Assembly: GCA_021846285.1 (NCBI GenBank)
Contig: JAJZCB010000015.1
Coordinates: forward strand, 1-50,354
Reading direction: 5' to 3'
Origin: Bacillota bacterium
GTDB lineage: Bacteria; Bacillota; Bacilli; Alicyclobacillales; SLC66
Length of the DNA stretch: 50,354 bases
The translations under genes and the position numbers were made by a program. Of the stretch, positions 15,213 through 23,409 are shown piece by piece. The notes beneath the pieces were generated by a model. It was not told the origin of the DNA, did no database searches, and saw only the letters and a program-made list of their open reading frames with translations. Each line of letters opens with the position of its first letter. Within the stretch, counting starts at the first letter, position 1.

Positions 15213-16500
15213 TTGACCTCCTCCTCGCCCCGAGGAACGAGGATTCCGAGTCTCACGGCTCGGCTTTCCTGCTTCTCTGAGGCTTGCCTTGGCGTTTTGC
15301 GGAAAGCTTGCGCCCGGGTCTTACGGCCTCTCCACAGGCTGACACTGCCAGCCCGGCAGCCAATACATTGTGCGCGGCGTTAATGTCACGGTCATGAACT
15401 TCACCGCACTCGGGACAGGTCCATCCGCGAACCTCCAGCGGCATTTTCGCCATGATGTGCCCACATTCGGAACACCGCTTGCTCGACGGATACCACTTGT
15501 CGATCTTGACCAGGGTGCGCCCGTGCCACGCAGCCTTGTATTCCAGTTGCCGGATGATCTCGCTCCAACCGACATCCGCGATGGACTTGGCCAGACTGTG
15601 ATTGCGAACCATGTTCTTGACCTGCAAACTCTCCACGGCGATGACTTGGTTTTCGTTAATCAGCCGTGTGGTGAGTTTGTGGGCGAAATCTCTGCGGCGA
15701 TCCGCAATACGCGCATGGATGCGAGCCACCTTAACTCTGGCTTTGGCGCGATTCTTAGAGCCTTTCTGTTTCTTGGACAGCCTCTGTTGCGCAATCGCAA
15801 GTCGCTTCTCGTCACAACGCAAGAACTTCGGATTCCCGACTTTCTCCCCCGTCGAGAGAATGACTGTATGCGTCAGCCCTAAGTCCACACCGACCTGCGC
15901 ATGTACGATCGGAAGGGGGGCGGTTGCCTCGTCCACCAGGATGGAGATGTGATAGCGGTTTGCAGCGTCGCGGGTCACCGTCACAGACGACGGAACACCT
16001 GAGAAGCGCCGTGACCAGCGGATGGCGAGCGGTTCCTTCATCTTGGCGAGCATGATATGCTGTCCATCCCACTTAAAAGCGCTCGACGCAAAGGTGGCAG
16101 ACTGTTTACCGTGCTTCTTGTGGAACTCTGGGTATTTCGCGCGGCCTTCAAAAAAGTTGAGGAAGGCGCTGTCCAGATGGCGCAATCCCTGCTGAAGCGC
16201 AACGCTGGACACCTCGTTGAGCCACACGGTTTCTGGTTGTCGTTTCAGAGCTGTCAATTGCGAAGACAGCGCGTCGTAATACAGGCGCTTTCCTTCTTTG
16301 TAGTAGGCGTCCGTCTTGAGGCGCAACCCCCAATTGTAGATGTAGCGAACACACCCGAAGGTTCGGGACAGCATCTGCGCTTGCTCTTCGGTTGGGTAAA
16401 AACGGAATTTGTAGGCTCTCTGCGTCATGTTTACAGTATATCGTATGACCCGTAAGAAGTCTAGTGCACACCTTATATCCTCGGCCTAAACGCCGAGGTT
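15213..16500 (-). mobile_element. IS200/IS605-type element carrying only tnpB
   Basis: The tnpB gene is flanked on its 5' side by a perfect hairpin CCTCGGC-CTAAAC-GCCGAGG (16479-16498). On its 3' side is a GC-rich hairpin (15223-15242) followed by GAGGAGGTCAA, and TCAA at 15216-15213 is the likely right end. Subterminal hairpins and no terminal inverted repeats are typical of this family. There is no tnpA transposase, so it would need one in trans. The left boundary is approximate. The right end brings GGAGG to within a few bases of the ATG at 15211. Confidence 0.72.
15253..16428 (-). CDS. tnpB: TnpB RNA-guided endonuclease
   Basis: A 391-residue, intact TnpB. RuvC residues are in VGVDLGLTH (Asp182), VIAVESLQVKNM (Glu266) and HDRDINAAHN (Asp348). 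The zinc finger has Cys319/322 and Cys338/341 (CSECGH, CPECGE). The N-terminal RAYKFRFYPTEEQAQMLSRT is the standard opening. TnpB cuts DNA using an omega RNA made from the element's right end, with the guide taken from the flanking sequence past TCAA, here the 5' end of the adjacent Uma2 locus. Intact catalytic residues suggest it is active. The C-terminus is Lys/Arg-rich. Confidence 0.9.
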   Translation of the reverse strand: MTQRAYKFRFYPTEEQAQMLSRTFGCVRYIYNWGLRLKTDAYYKEGKRLYYDALSSQLTALKRQPETVWLNEVSSVALQQGLRHLDSAFLNFFEGRAKYPEFHKKHGKQSATFASSAFKWDGQHIMLAKMKEPLAIRWSRRFSGVPSSVTVTRDAANRYHISILVDEATAPLPIVHAQVGVDLGLTHTVILSTGEKVGNPKFLRCDEKRLAIAQQRLSKKQKGSKNRAKARVKVARIHARIADRRRDFAHKLTTRLINENQVIAVESLQVKNMVRNHSLAKSIADVGWSEIIRQLEYKAAWHGRTLVKIDKWYPSSKRCSECGHIMAKMPLEVRGWTCPECGEVHDRDINAAHNVLAAGLAVSACGEAVRPGRKLSAKRQGKPQRSRKAEP

Positions 16501-16620
16501 TTACGGCGCTTCTCGATAACATTGTTTCACCGAGCCACAGAGCACGCAGGCGCCAGTGACGCTGTCAGCGACATAGCTCTGGCGACTGAGTTTCTCAGCT
16601 ATGCGCAAGCCAAAGTTCAT
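16501..16620 (-). CDS. Possible 39-aa protein truncated by the IS element
   Basis: ATG at 16620 overlaps the ybaK stop (ATGA) and opens MNFGLRIAEKLSRQSYVADS, then a CVLCG motif, ending at the left edge of the IS200/IS605 element. The coupling to ybaK favours translation, but the ending falls at the insertion point, so it may be the start of a longer interrupted gene. Family not recognised. Confidence 0.3.
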   Translation of the reverse strand: MNFGLRIAEKLSRQSYVADSVTGACVLCGSVKQCYREAP

Positions 16621-17090
16621 TTGACGGACATCACGGTTCCATCTGTCATCCGTTTGAGTTCTGCAGGCGTCAGACGAAACACCGCCTTGGGATGGCCGGA
16701 CGCCGCCCAAATCGTCTCATATCGAAACAGATCCTCGTCGATAACCGTCTGTAGTCGTTCATGATGGCCAATGGGCGGCACACCCCCGATGACAAAGCCA
16801 GTATGTTCCCGGACAAAATCCGCGTCCGCTTTGCCAAGCGTTTCCCCGATCCACTGGGCTATGAGGTTCTCGTCAACCCGATTTACGCCACTCGCGATGA
16901 TGAGAAGCGGCTTCCCGCTCACTGCCAGGCGAAAGATCAGGGACTTCGCAATCTGCGCCACGTCGCAGCCCACTGCCTGCGCCGCTTCCGCTGCGGTTCG
17001 GGTGCTGTCTGGCAACTCCACGACTTCATTTGTAAAACCCTGCTCCCGTAGTGCATTTTGCACACGCTGGGCGCTCTCTTTCAACACCAT
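16617..17090 (-). CDS. ybaK: YbaK/EbsC-type aminoacyl-tRNA deacylase
   Basis: A 157-residue trans-editing protein of the YbaK/ProX group: RTAAEAAQAVGCDVAQIAKSL with the key Lys, PLLIIASGVNRVDENLI, FVIGGVPPIGHHERLQTVID and the final AVFRLTPAELKRMTDG. Members clear mischarged tRNA such as Cys-tRNA(Pro) or Ala-tRNA(Pro) in the cytosol. Exact tRNA specificity cannot be told by eye. Start ATG at 17090. Confidence 0.85.
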   Translation of the reverse strand: MVLKESAQRVQNALREQGFTNEVVELPDSTRTAAEAAQAVGCDVAQIAKSLIFRLAVSGKPLLIIASGVNRVDENLIAQWIGETLGKADADFVREHTGFVIGGVPPIGHHERLQTVIDEDLFRYETIWAASGHPKAVFRLTPAELKRMTDGTVMSVK

Positions 17091-17193
17091 CTGACGATCC
17101 TCCAGTGTACCACTGGGGAGAGCGGCCGCAACCGCTCGCCCGCGTGTTCATCTCCTGCTGTCCTCTCCCTGCTGTCCCCGCTTGCTTGCGTGG

Positions 17194-18063
17194 TCATTCT
17201 CTGATGGCAAGCGCCACGCCTGCCAATATCAGGCCAGCGCCTGCCCAAAATGCGAGTCCCACCTGCTCTCCAAGCACCAGCCAGCCTAGCAGGGTTCCCA
17301 CGAGCGGCTGAAAGAAAAAGTACAGACCGCCCGTCGCCGCGTCGACCATTTGCAGCCCCTTGTTCCACAGGAAAAATGCGCCCGCCGTTGACACGATCCC
17401 CACATACAGGACACCCGCCCAAAGCACTGGACGCGATAGGACCGTAAGGATCACTGTGTTCATGTGCGGCAAGGCAGCCGGACTGATGATCACCGTCGCG
17501 ACCAGCATCGCGTATGTCGTCACGACAATCAGCGAGCACCCCTCAGATACACGTTTTACGAGCACCGACATGAGCGCCCATGTGAGCGCCGCCACTGCAA
17601 GCACCAACCCGCCCAAACGATAGGACGGACTGACATTTCCTAGACCGACAATCAGCAGCACTCCGAAAGTCGCAAGAGCGACGGACAGCGCCTTTTTCCC
17701 CGTGATCCGTTCCCCGAGCAGCAGCCTTGCAAACACCACCATGAAAGCGGGTGTGGCCGATGTGATCAGCGAGCCCATCTGTGCCGATGACAGCTGTGTT
17801 CCCAGAAACTGCGCCCAGATCGACGCCACATACCCGATCACGCCAATGGCGAGCACAAGCCCGATATCCCGTCGACGAAGGCGCCAGGACTGACGAGTCA
17901 CGCCCCCTATAACTGCGAGTACAACCAGCGCTACGACAAAGCGCAGCCAGACCAGTTCGAGCGGCGCAATCACCTGCAGGACGACCTTGCTGACAACGTA
18001 CATCCCGCCCCAGATGCTCGCCGCAAGACCCAGATACAGACTACCCAGATACCGCCTGTTCAT
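17194..18063 (-). CDS. EamA/DMT-family transporter
   Basis: About 289 residues, ten predicted membrane helices in two EamA repeats. The first repeat begins YLGLAASIWGGMYVVSKVVL with ELVWLRFVVALVVL. The second begins GGLVLAVAALTWALMSVLVK, followed later by FLWNKGLQMVDAATGGLYFFFQPL and GLAFWAGAGLILAGVAL. These are metabolite or amino-acid exporters. ATG at 18063 is chosen for the GGAGGGGAACGGG ribosome site; the frame extends upstream to 18246 without supporting signals. It lies about 100 bp upstream of ybaK. Confidence 0.85.
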   Translation of the reverse strand: MNRRYLGSLYLGLAASIWGGMYVVSKVVLQVIAPLELVWLRFVVALVVLAVIGGVTRQSWRLRRRDIGLVLAIGVIGYVASIWAQFLGTQLSSAQMGSLITSATPAFMVVFARLLLGERITGKKALSVALATFGVLLIVGLGNVSPSYRLGGLVLAVAALTWALMSVLVKRVSEGCSLIVVTTYAMLVATVIISPAALPHMNTVILTVLSRPVLWAGVLYVGIVSTAGAFFLWNKGLQMVDAATGGLYFFFQPLVGTLLGWLVLGEQVGLAFWAGAGLILAGVALAIRE

Positions 18064-18131
18064 CCCGTTCCCCTCCACCTGAGAATTGAATACACAGTCA
18101 CCTGAGCAGAGAGTTCCCCGCGCGTCTCCCG

Positions 18132-19001
18132 TCAGACGCTCTTCACGCTCAGTTCCTTCCTCACTTGTAAAGGGGGAAACAGAAAATCCATGTCTTCGAG
18201 CAACAACTGCCCTGCCAGCGCGTGCCCCTTGGCATTCGGGTGCCATCCATTCGCTTCATATGACTGATAACTTTGCCCGTTCTGCTGAAGCCATGAAGTC
18301 ATCTGACTGTACACTGGACACATCACGACATGCGGGTCGTGCAAGGACCCCACCACGGCCTGTTCAGCCTGAAAATACAGATCAGGGGTGGCATTGGGCC
18401 CATTGATCGCGGCAGCGGCGGTTACCGGCGGCGTGACGACCCACACGAACTGGGTTCCCCCCTCCAGCGCTGTCTGAATTTCAGCGCGCAGCGCCTGTTG
18501 AAACGCACTCACGGACGTGCCGTCCACCGCATCATTCAGACCACCCCATGAGAGGACCACCCAGTCCGGCCGGGTCTGCTTAATCACTGTAGGGAATTGC
18601 CTGCTCATTTGAATAATTGACATTCCGGGATCGGCTCTATGTTCGAGTACCACATGCACTTGGGACTGATGAGCCCACGAACGAAGCGCACGCGAGATAT
18701 AGCCGCCCTTTGTATCGACCCATCCCGCCGCGATTGATCCTCCAAACACATCCACGCGCACAGGTGCGCCCCACATCCAGGAACGAAACATGGCCAATGC
18801 CACTTTGCGATCAGCGATTGTCGGGATCCCGCCGTCGGAAGTTTGCGGCGCGTCGGTAAACGACGTGTTGGCTGCTCCAAAATTGACATGGAATACTTGC
18901 CCCTGACCAACATGGCCGCGAATCGCAACAACAGAAACAACCAGTGCCGCCGTCGCCGTTAAAGCAGCAGATATCCATCCAGTGCCTATCTTTTTATCCA
19001 C
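18132..19001 (-). CDS. Membrane-anchored or secreted SGNH/GDSL hydrolase
   Basis: About 289 residues from GTG at 19001, chosen for GGAGG seven bases upstream. An N-terminal hydrophobic helix (ISAALTATAALVVSVVAI) acts as signal or anchor. SGNH blocks: VDVFGGSIAAGW (Ser near residue 89), the Gly block, SWGGLNDAV (Asn) and ANGWHPNAKGH (catalytic His; the usual Asp of DxxH is Asn here). The family includes esterases, lipases and polysaccharide O-acetyl esterases, and the extracellular placement fits sugar deacetylation. The substituted Asp may lower activity, although some SGNH enzymes work as Ser-His dyads. Confidence 0.78.
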   Translation of the reverse strand: MDKKIGTGWISAALTATAALVVSVVAIRGHVGQGQVFHVNFGAANTSFTDAPQTSDGGIPTIADRKVALAMFRSWMWGAPVRVDVFGGSIAAGWVDTKGGYISRALRSWAHQSQVHVVLEHRADPGMSIIQMSRQFPTVIKQTRPDWVVLSWGGLNDAVDGTSVSAFQQALRAEIQTALEGGTQFVWVVTPPVTAAAAINGPNATPDLYFQAEQAVVGSLHDPHVVMCPVYSQMTSWLQQNGQSYQSYEANGWHPNAKGHALAGQLLLEDMDFLFPPLQVRKELSVKSV

Positions 19002-19225
19002 TGCGAGCCTCCATTTTATTGGTTCCCTTACCTTTCCCGCGAGGATAACGATAGAGAGCGCCAAAGCGGATGAGATCACTTTGCATGTGCATCGTACAGG
19101 GTGTGCCTGATGTTTCGCTGAAGACGAATCGCACACCGCGTTTAGCACACAAAATGATATCCTTTACGGAGCTTCCAGTCAAAGATGGCCCCCGGGTTGC
19201 CGACCCTAGGCCACATCGCATTGTT

Positions 19226-19366
19226 CTAACAATCAGGGATTATTCTGTTGGTCTTGGCCCGGGCCTCCACGGGCTGCAATCCCGCAGTTGCGCAGTACAT
19301 CCGCAACAGGTCTCGCATGTTCGGTTCATCATCGACAAGAAGCACAACTGGGAACTGCGGTTTCAT
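19226..19366 (-). pseudogene. Response-regulator receiver fragment
   Basis: ATG at 19366, with GAGGTGAGCGACG before it, encodes MKPQFPVVLLVDDEPNMRDL then LRMYCATAGLQPVEA, the first strand, acidic pair and first helix of a CheY-like receiver. It then runs into unrelated residues and a stop at 19226, 46 codons in all. The phosphorylated Asp and everything after it are missing, so it should be a remnant. The 220 bp between it and the SGNH gene hold no supported gene. Confidence 0.7.
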
Positions 19367-19477
19367 CGTCGCTCACCTCGCATACAGTTTATCTTTTTCA
19401 CGCATAACAATTCCATCACAGAATAAAGGTACAATGTGCCTGTCAGGCGACAAGAATGAATGAGGGAGTGAACGAAC

Positions 19478-19717
19478 ATGATGGGTTACGGTTATGGACC
19501 CGGCTTTAACCCGATGTACGGGATAATGGCAATGGGAGGCATGGGGTTGTTCTGGTTTCTGGTTTTGGGCGCGATCATCTGGGGTTTCGTACATTTCAGC
19601 CGACAACGGACGCATTCGCATGATGAGCGCCGCAGCATTGACATTTTGCGGGAACGGTACGCCAGAGGCGAGATTGACGAGGAAGAATACGAGCGTCGGT
19701 TGAATCGCCTGAAATAA
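19478..19717 (+). CDS. Small membrane protein with SHOCT domain
   Basis: 79 residues. A Met/Gly-rich start (MMGYGYGPGFNPMYGIMAMG), one membrane helix (GLFWFLVLGAIIWGFVHF), then the SHOCT motif ILRERYARGEIDEEEYERRL. SHOCT is a short C-terminal oligomerisation-type motif, often seen near copper or stress genes. Good ribosome site (GAGGGAGTG) before ATG. It precedes the DsrE-like gene on the same strand. Confidence 0.8.
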   Translation: MMGYGYGPGFNPMYGIMAMGGMGLFWFLVLGAIIWGFVHFSRQRTHSHDERRSIDILRERYARGEIDEEEYERRLNRLK

Positions 19718-19744
19718 CCTTCTGCGAAACGAGACGGGGTTGCT

Positions 19745-19771
19745 TTAATACTTGCAATAGTATAGTATTAA
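19745..19771. promoter_or_regulatory. Inverted repeat upstream of the DsrE-like gene
   Basis: TTAATACT (19745-19752) and AGTATTAA (19764-19771) form a perfect 8-bp dyad with an 11-bp centre, in an AT-rich stretch 77 bp before the DsrE-like start. The centre holds a further ATACT/AGTAT-like half. It looks like an operator for an ArsR-type or similar dimeric regulator. Confidence 0.45.
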
Positions 19772-19847
19772 GGGAGATTCAACGGCGCTCCTGAAGCAAA
19801 GGGAGACCTCCGATGAAAATCTCGCGTTTGAAGGAGTTTGATCGCCG

Positions 19848-20186
19848 ATGGCTAAACTGGCGTTCTGGATTACAGCAGGCCCCACCATGGTCGATAAAGT
19901 ACTGGCCAATCTTGTTCTCGCAACACGCTTGAAAGCAAATCGCGAACAGGACGTTGAGGTGTATTTCTTCGGCCCCGGCGTTGATCTGGCCGGACATGCG
20001 CAGGGACAGTTCGCGGAAGCCCTGCAGGCGCTGATGAACACCGCAGTTCCGGTGGGCGTATGCCCCGCCAATGCAACCCAGTATGAAGTCACGGCGGTTC
20101 TTACGGAACAGGGCGTGAAGATGGAACCAGCAGGAGAGGCATTGGTCCGCCTCGTCGAAGCGGGCTATCAAATTGTCGGGGTCTAG
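19848..20186 (+). CDS. DsrE-family protein
   Basis: 112 residues: MAKLAFWITAGPTMVDKVLA, VEVYFFGPGVDLA, and VGVCPANATQYEVTAVLTEQ with one Cys in the position where DsrE/TusD-like proteins carry the sulfur-accepting Cys. These small cytosolic proteins carry or sense sulfane sulfur. The neighbouring thioredoxin-reductase-like flavoprotein fits a sulfur or thiol redox role. Starts with ATG after GGAGTTTGATCGCC. Confidence 0.72.
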   Translation: MAKLAFWITAGPTMVDKVLANLVLATRLKANREQDVEVYFFGPGVDLAGHAQGQFAEALQALMNTAVPVGVCPANATQYEVTAVLTEQGVKMEPAGEALVRLVEAGYQIVGV

Positions 20187-20227
20187 TCTAGTCGCTTGAA
20201 CACCCCCCTGCTGAGCACCGTCAGCTG

Positions 20228-20519
20228 AATGAAGAGCCCACTTATCAGGATTCACATGCTGTGCCCGTCGCGAGTTCGGCGTAGCCGTGTCTGAGCAGGG
20301 GCGCAGCATGTGAATCCGGCTCCCAGGGATGAAAATGCTGTGCCCGTCGCGAGTTCGGCGTAGCCGTGTCTGAGCAGGGGCGCAGCATGTGAATCCGGCT
20401 CGCAGGGATGAAAATGACTCGCCTGGTCGGATCATGCGTTGTACTGCAGCGAGTTTTGCGGCCTTTTGGCCGCGCCTGTTTGAGCGGCGGTGCAACGCAT
20501 GATCCGTCCAGGCACAGGC
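20228..20519. repeat. Tandem hairpin repeats (two 79-bp units plus a degenerate third)
   Basis: Unit 1 starts at 20256 and unit 2 at 20335 (period 79 bp), nearly identical. Each folds as a long hairpin: ATGCTGTGCCC pairs with GGGCGCAGCAT with one wobble, and the loop contains GCGAGTT...TGAGC. A third, diverged hairpin (20429-20505) has arms GGATCATGCGTTG / CAACGCATGATCC and the same GCGAGTT and TGAGC loop blocks. Each hairpin is followed by CAGGGATGA. The leading 20228-20274 segment recurs inverted at 23387-23433. The intergenic region has no supported gene; the long frame across it has no start signal. Confidence 0.85.
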
Positions 20520-20570
20520 AGGGATGATCGTATTAAGCAACTGCTTAACCAGTGTCGCGCTTGGGCGGTC

Positions 20571-20605
20571 GAGAGGGGCAACCATTTCGCCCCTCTTTGG
20601 TTTTG
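20571..20605 (+). terminator. Rho-independent terminator before the flavoprotein gene
   Basis: GAGAGGGGC pairs with GCCCCTCT over 8 bp around an ACCATTT loop, followed by TTGGTTTT. It ends the DsrE transcription unit and separates it from the oxidoreductase gene at 20667. Confidence 0.65.
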
Positions 20606-20666
20606 TGAGCCATGAGTCGATAGGAAATCCGCGCAGAGAGAGCGCCGAATCTGATAGGAGGCCGCT

Positions 20667-21662
20667 ATGGAAAAAGAGTATGACGTCGTTGTGATCGGTG
20701 GGGGTGCGGGCGGGCTGCAGGCCGCTATTCATTCCGGACGTTACCACTGGCGCACATTGGTGATTGACCGCGGAAAAGGTCGGACATTTTACACCCCGAT
20801 CTATCACAATCTGCTGGGCTATCCGGACGGGATTTCCGGAGCCGAACTGCTGTCAAAAGGCAAAGAGCAGGCAAAAAAATACGGTGTCGAGTTCTTGATG
20901 AAAATAGTCACAAACATCACAAAAGACGAAGACGGCATGTTTACGATCACCGCCCAGCGCCGAAAAGAGCTCCGGGAAGGATCGCATGAGAACATTGATG
21001 TTGTGCGCGCGCGCAAAATCGTGCTGGCAACGGGAATCATGGACCGACATCCCGATGTGCCCGATGTCTATCACTGGGCAGGATTCAGCATCTATTACTG
21101 TCCAGACTGCGATGGGCATGAGATTACGGACGAGCGGGTTGTTGTCATTGGAAGCGGAAACGGCGGTCCGGGGTTGGCGAATACCCTGTTGTCCTGGACT
21201 GATGACATCGCCGTCGTGAACATTGACCCAACAAAAGAAATCAGCGACCATTGGAAGATGGTCATGGCGGACCATGGCATCCCTATTTACACGGGACCTC
21301 TCAAAGAATTTGTGGGAAAAGACAGGAATAGGATTGAGCAAGTTGTCCTGGAGGACAAAACGGTCATCCCCTGCAACAAGGTTTTTTCAGCACTCGGAAT
21401 GTACAGTGTGCACTCCGAACTTGGCAAAAAAATCGGTGTAGAGACATTGGAAAACGGGCATATCGTTGTCGACCCGCGCACAAAACAGACATCGGTGGAA
21501 GGCGTGTGGGCGGTTGGGGACGTGGTGGCGCATTCACAGCAGGTGATGATTGCCATGGGCGAAGGAGCTCAAGCTGCCATCTGGGTCAACAAGAGCTTAC
21601 GCAAGGAAGGTTTGTTGCCCATGCGCAAGCGCCTGATGGAATTCGCCGCGGCAAAGGACTGA
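20667..21662 (+). CDS. Thioredoxin-reductase-like FAD/NAD(P) oxidoreductase
   Basis: 331 residues. FAD motif VVVIGGGAGGLQAAIHSGRY, redox-type CPDC (Cys145, Cys148), NAD(P) motif VVVIGSGNGGPGLANTLLSW, and the C-terminal FAD loop VEGVWAVGDVVAHSQQV. The CxxC sits in the thioredoxin-reductase position, but flanking residues (YYCPDCDGHE) differ from the classical CATCDG. The true acceptor could be thioredoxin, another thiol protein or a small disulfide. It lies 13 bp before the MFS gene, probably one operon. Ribosome site AGGAGG. Confidence 0.82.
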   Translation: MEKEYDVVVIGGGAGGLQAAIHSGRYHWRTLVIDRGKGRTFYTPIYHNLLGYPDGISGAELLSKGKEQAKKYGVEFLMKIVTNITKDEDGMFTITAQRRKELREGSHENIDVVRARKIVLATGIMDRHPDVPDVYHWAGFSIYYCPDCDGHEITDERVVVIGSGNGGPGLANTLLSWTDDIAVVNIDPTKEISDHWKMVMADHGIPIYTGPLKEFVGKDRNRIEQVVLEDKTVIPCNKVFSALGMYSVHSELGKKIGVETLENGHIVVDPRTKQTSVEGVWAVGDVVAHSQQVMIAMGEGAQAAIWVNKSLRKEGLLPMRKRLMEFAAAKD

Positions 21663-21675
21663 ATGGGGGCGCGCC

Positions 21676-22944
21676 ATGGCGCAGAGGGAACCATCCGAAG
21701 TGATGCAAAATCCGTTGGTTCAACAGACGTCGCGTTCGCGATGGACGGCGTTGTTTTGGATCACTCTGTCGGAATTGTTGGTCATGAGTGTATGGTTCAG
21801 CGCATCGGCCGTTGTTCCAGCCCTGATTCAGGCCTGGCACGTCTCCGGAGCAGCCATTGTGTGGTTAACATCGGCAGTGCAACTGGGGTTTGTGGTTGGC
21901 GCCCTGACCAGCGCGACCTTTGGGTTGCCGGACCGGATTCGACCACGCACGCTTATGGGATGGGGCGCTTTCGGAGCTGGACTGTCCACAGCGGCAATTC
22001 TGCTGTATCCTGATGGTGGGCCATGGCCCTTCATTTTCCGTGGGTTGACGGGTGCGTTTCTGGCTGTCGTTTACCCGGTTGCCGTTCAGTGGGTGGCGAC
22101 ATGGTTCCCACAGAAACGGGGACTGGCTGTCGGTATCCTGATTGGGGGTCTCACGGTCGGATCCGCGCTGCCGCACCTGCTGACGGGCCTCCCGCTATTG
22201 CGCCATTGGCAAGGAGTCATGGGGGGAAGCGCAGTGTTGGCGGGTGTTTCCTGGGCCCTGGTGTTGTGGGTGGTTCCGGAAAACCCTGTTCCCTTCACCG
22301 CACCCGTATTCCAATGGAACAGCGTGGGAGCCGTTCTTCGCGACCGCCCGGTCATGTTGGCCAACCTTGGGTATTGGGGCCACATGTGGGAACTCTACGC
22401 CATGTGGACATGGCTGCCCGGATTTCTTCTGGCCAGTTGGGCGCCTGCACTGCCTCATCTGGACATCGGTCAACTGGTCGGCTGGGCGAGTTTCGCGACC
22501 ATTGGACTCACCGGTGTGCTTGGCGCCCTGGCGGGAGGATGGCTCGCCGATCGCTTTGGCCGCACCGCCGCGACCATGGCGGCGCTCATCGTGAGCGGCG
22601 CCATGTCTCTGGTTATCGGACTCACCTACCGGCGCGGCGTCTGGTTAACCCTGCTGATAGCCCTGATCTGGGGATTTAGCGTGATTGCCGATTCGGCTCA
22701 GTTCTCTGCGGCTGTGACGGAACTCTGCCCGGCAAGTCGAAAGGGGAGCGCTCTCACCATTCAAATGGCCGTCGGCTTTCTGATTACGATTGCATCCATC
22801 AACTTGGTGGGGATCGCTGAACCAGTCATGGGATGGTCGCACGTTTTCATTTTACTGGCTATGGGGCCGCTTGTGGGCATTGTGGCCATGATGCGGCTGC
22901 GCAATCGTCCGGAGGCAAGCCACATGGCGAATGGCCGACGCTAG
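21676..22944 (+). CDS. MFS transporter
   Basis: 422 residues, 12 membrane helices. MFS signatures: TSATFGLPDRIRPRTLMGWG after helix 2, and GALAGGWLADRFGRTAATMA after helix 8. The start region WTALFWITLSELLVMSVWFS resembles the CynX/nitrate-like anion and drug transporter group. Substrate unknown. It starts 13 bp after the flavoprotein stop and is followed by an HxlR regulator, so the three may respond to one compound. Confidence 0.83.
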   Translation: MAQREPSEVMQNPLVQQTSRSRWTALFWITLSELLVMSVWFSASAVVPALIQAWHVSGAAIVWLTSAVQLGFVVGALTSATFGLPDRIRPRTLMGWGAFGAGLSTAAILLYPDGGPWPFIFRGLTGAFLAVVYPVAVQWVATWFPQKRGLAVGILIGGLTVGSALPHLLTGLPLLRHWQGVMGGSAVLAGVSWALVLWVVPENPVPFTAPVFQWNSVGAVLRDRPVMLANLGYWGHMWELYAMWTWLPGFLLASWAPALPHLDIGQLVGWASFATIGLTGVLGALAGGWLADRFGRTAATMAALIVSGAMSLVIGLTYRRGVWLTLLIALIWGFSVIADSAQFSAAVTELCPASRKGSALTIQMAVGFLITIASINLVGIAEPVMGWSHVFILLAMGPLVGIVAMMRLRNRPEASHMANGRR

Positions 22945-23013
22945 CCAAGAGCGAACCCAGAGCGTTCAGAACGACGCACCGATCAAGAAACCGATCTGTA
23001 GGGATGTGAGCCC

Positions 23014-23409
23014 ATGCAATCATGGAAAGAAATCCCGTGTCCGATTCAACGTACAGCGATGGTGTTTGCCGATGTATACACCATTATGATTGTTCGCAAC
23101 TTAATGGAAGGCCCGCTCCGTTTCACTCATTTGGCGGAGTCAGGCATCAATCCCCGGACCTTGACGGAGCGACTGAAGGTGTTGGTCGACAATGAAGTCC
23201 TGGTTCGTCATGTGTACGCGGAACGGCCTCCTCGTGTGGAATATTCGTTGACTGAGAAAGGCCAGGCGCTGATTCCGGTGCTAAAAGCGCTTCAGGCATT
23301 CGGTGAACGGTGGATGCCGATGTCAGACGCCACAGATCAGTGTGCGGACGAAGTGCTGCTGCCGTCCAACTCAACATCTCCCACGAGTCGCGACGGGCAC
23401 AACATGTGA
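23014..23409 (+). CDS. HxlR-family winged-helix regulator
   Basis: 131 residues with the HxlR pattern: CPIQRTAMVFADVYTIMIVR, NLMEGPLRFTHLAESGINPR, TLTERLKVLVDNEVLVRHVY, and RVEYSLTEKGQALIPVLKAL. HxlR proteins sense aldehydes, quinones or redox stress through a Cys near the N-terminus; Cys9 here is in that place. The last residues (TSRDGHNM) are encoded by a dispersed repeat copy, so the native C-terminus may have been replaced. Same strand as the MFS gene, 69 bp downstream. Confidence 0.83.
   Translation: MQSWKEIPCPIQRTAMVFADVYTIMIVRNLMEGPLRFTHLAESGINPRTLTERLKVLVDNEVLVRHVYAERPPRVEYSLTEKGQALIPVLKALQAFGERWMPMSDATDQCADEVLLPSNSTSPTSRDGHNM

Noticed and set aside
17119-17136. GAGCGG/CCGCTC hairpin between the EamA transporter and ybaK as a terminator
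   Set aside because: Six-base stem without a U-run on either strand; not enough support.
18994-19221. 75-codon minus-strand frame upstream of the SGNH gene
   Set aside because: Overlaps the SGNH start out of frame, no start signal, and no recognisable motif.
20228-20519. Tandem repeats considered as a CRISPR array
   Set aside because: Only two close units of 79 bp plus a diverged one, no unique spacers of constant length, units are themselves long hairpins, and no cas genes are nearby.
19779-20807. Open frame of 342 codons on the minus strand across the hairpin repeats
   Set aside because: It runs antisense through the DsrE gene and both repeat units, has no ribosome site, and its amino-acid repeats simply mirror the DNA repeats.
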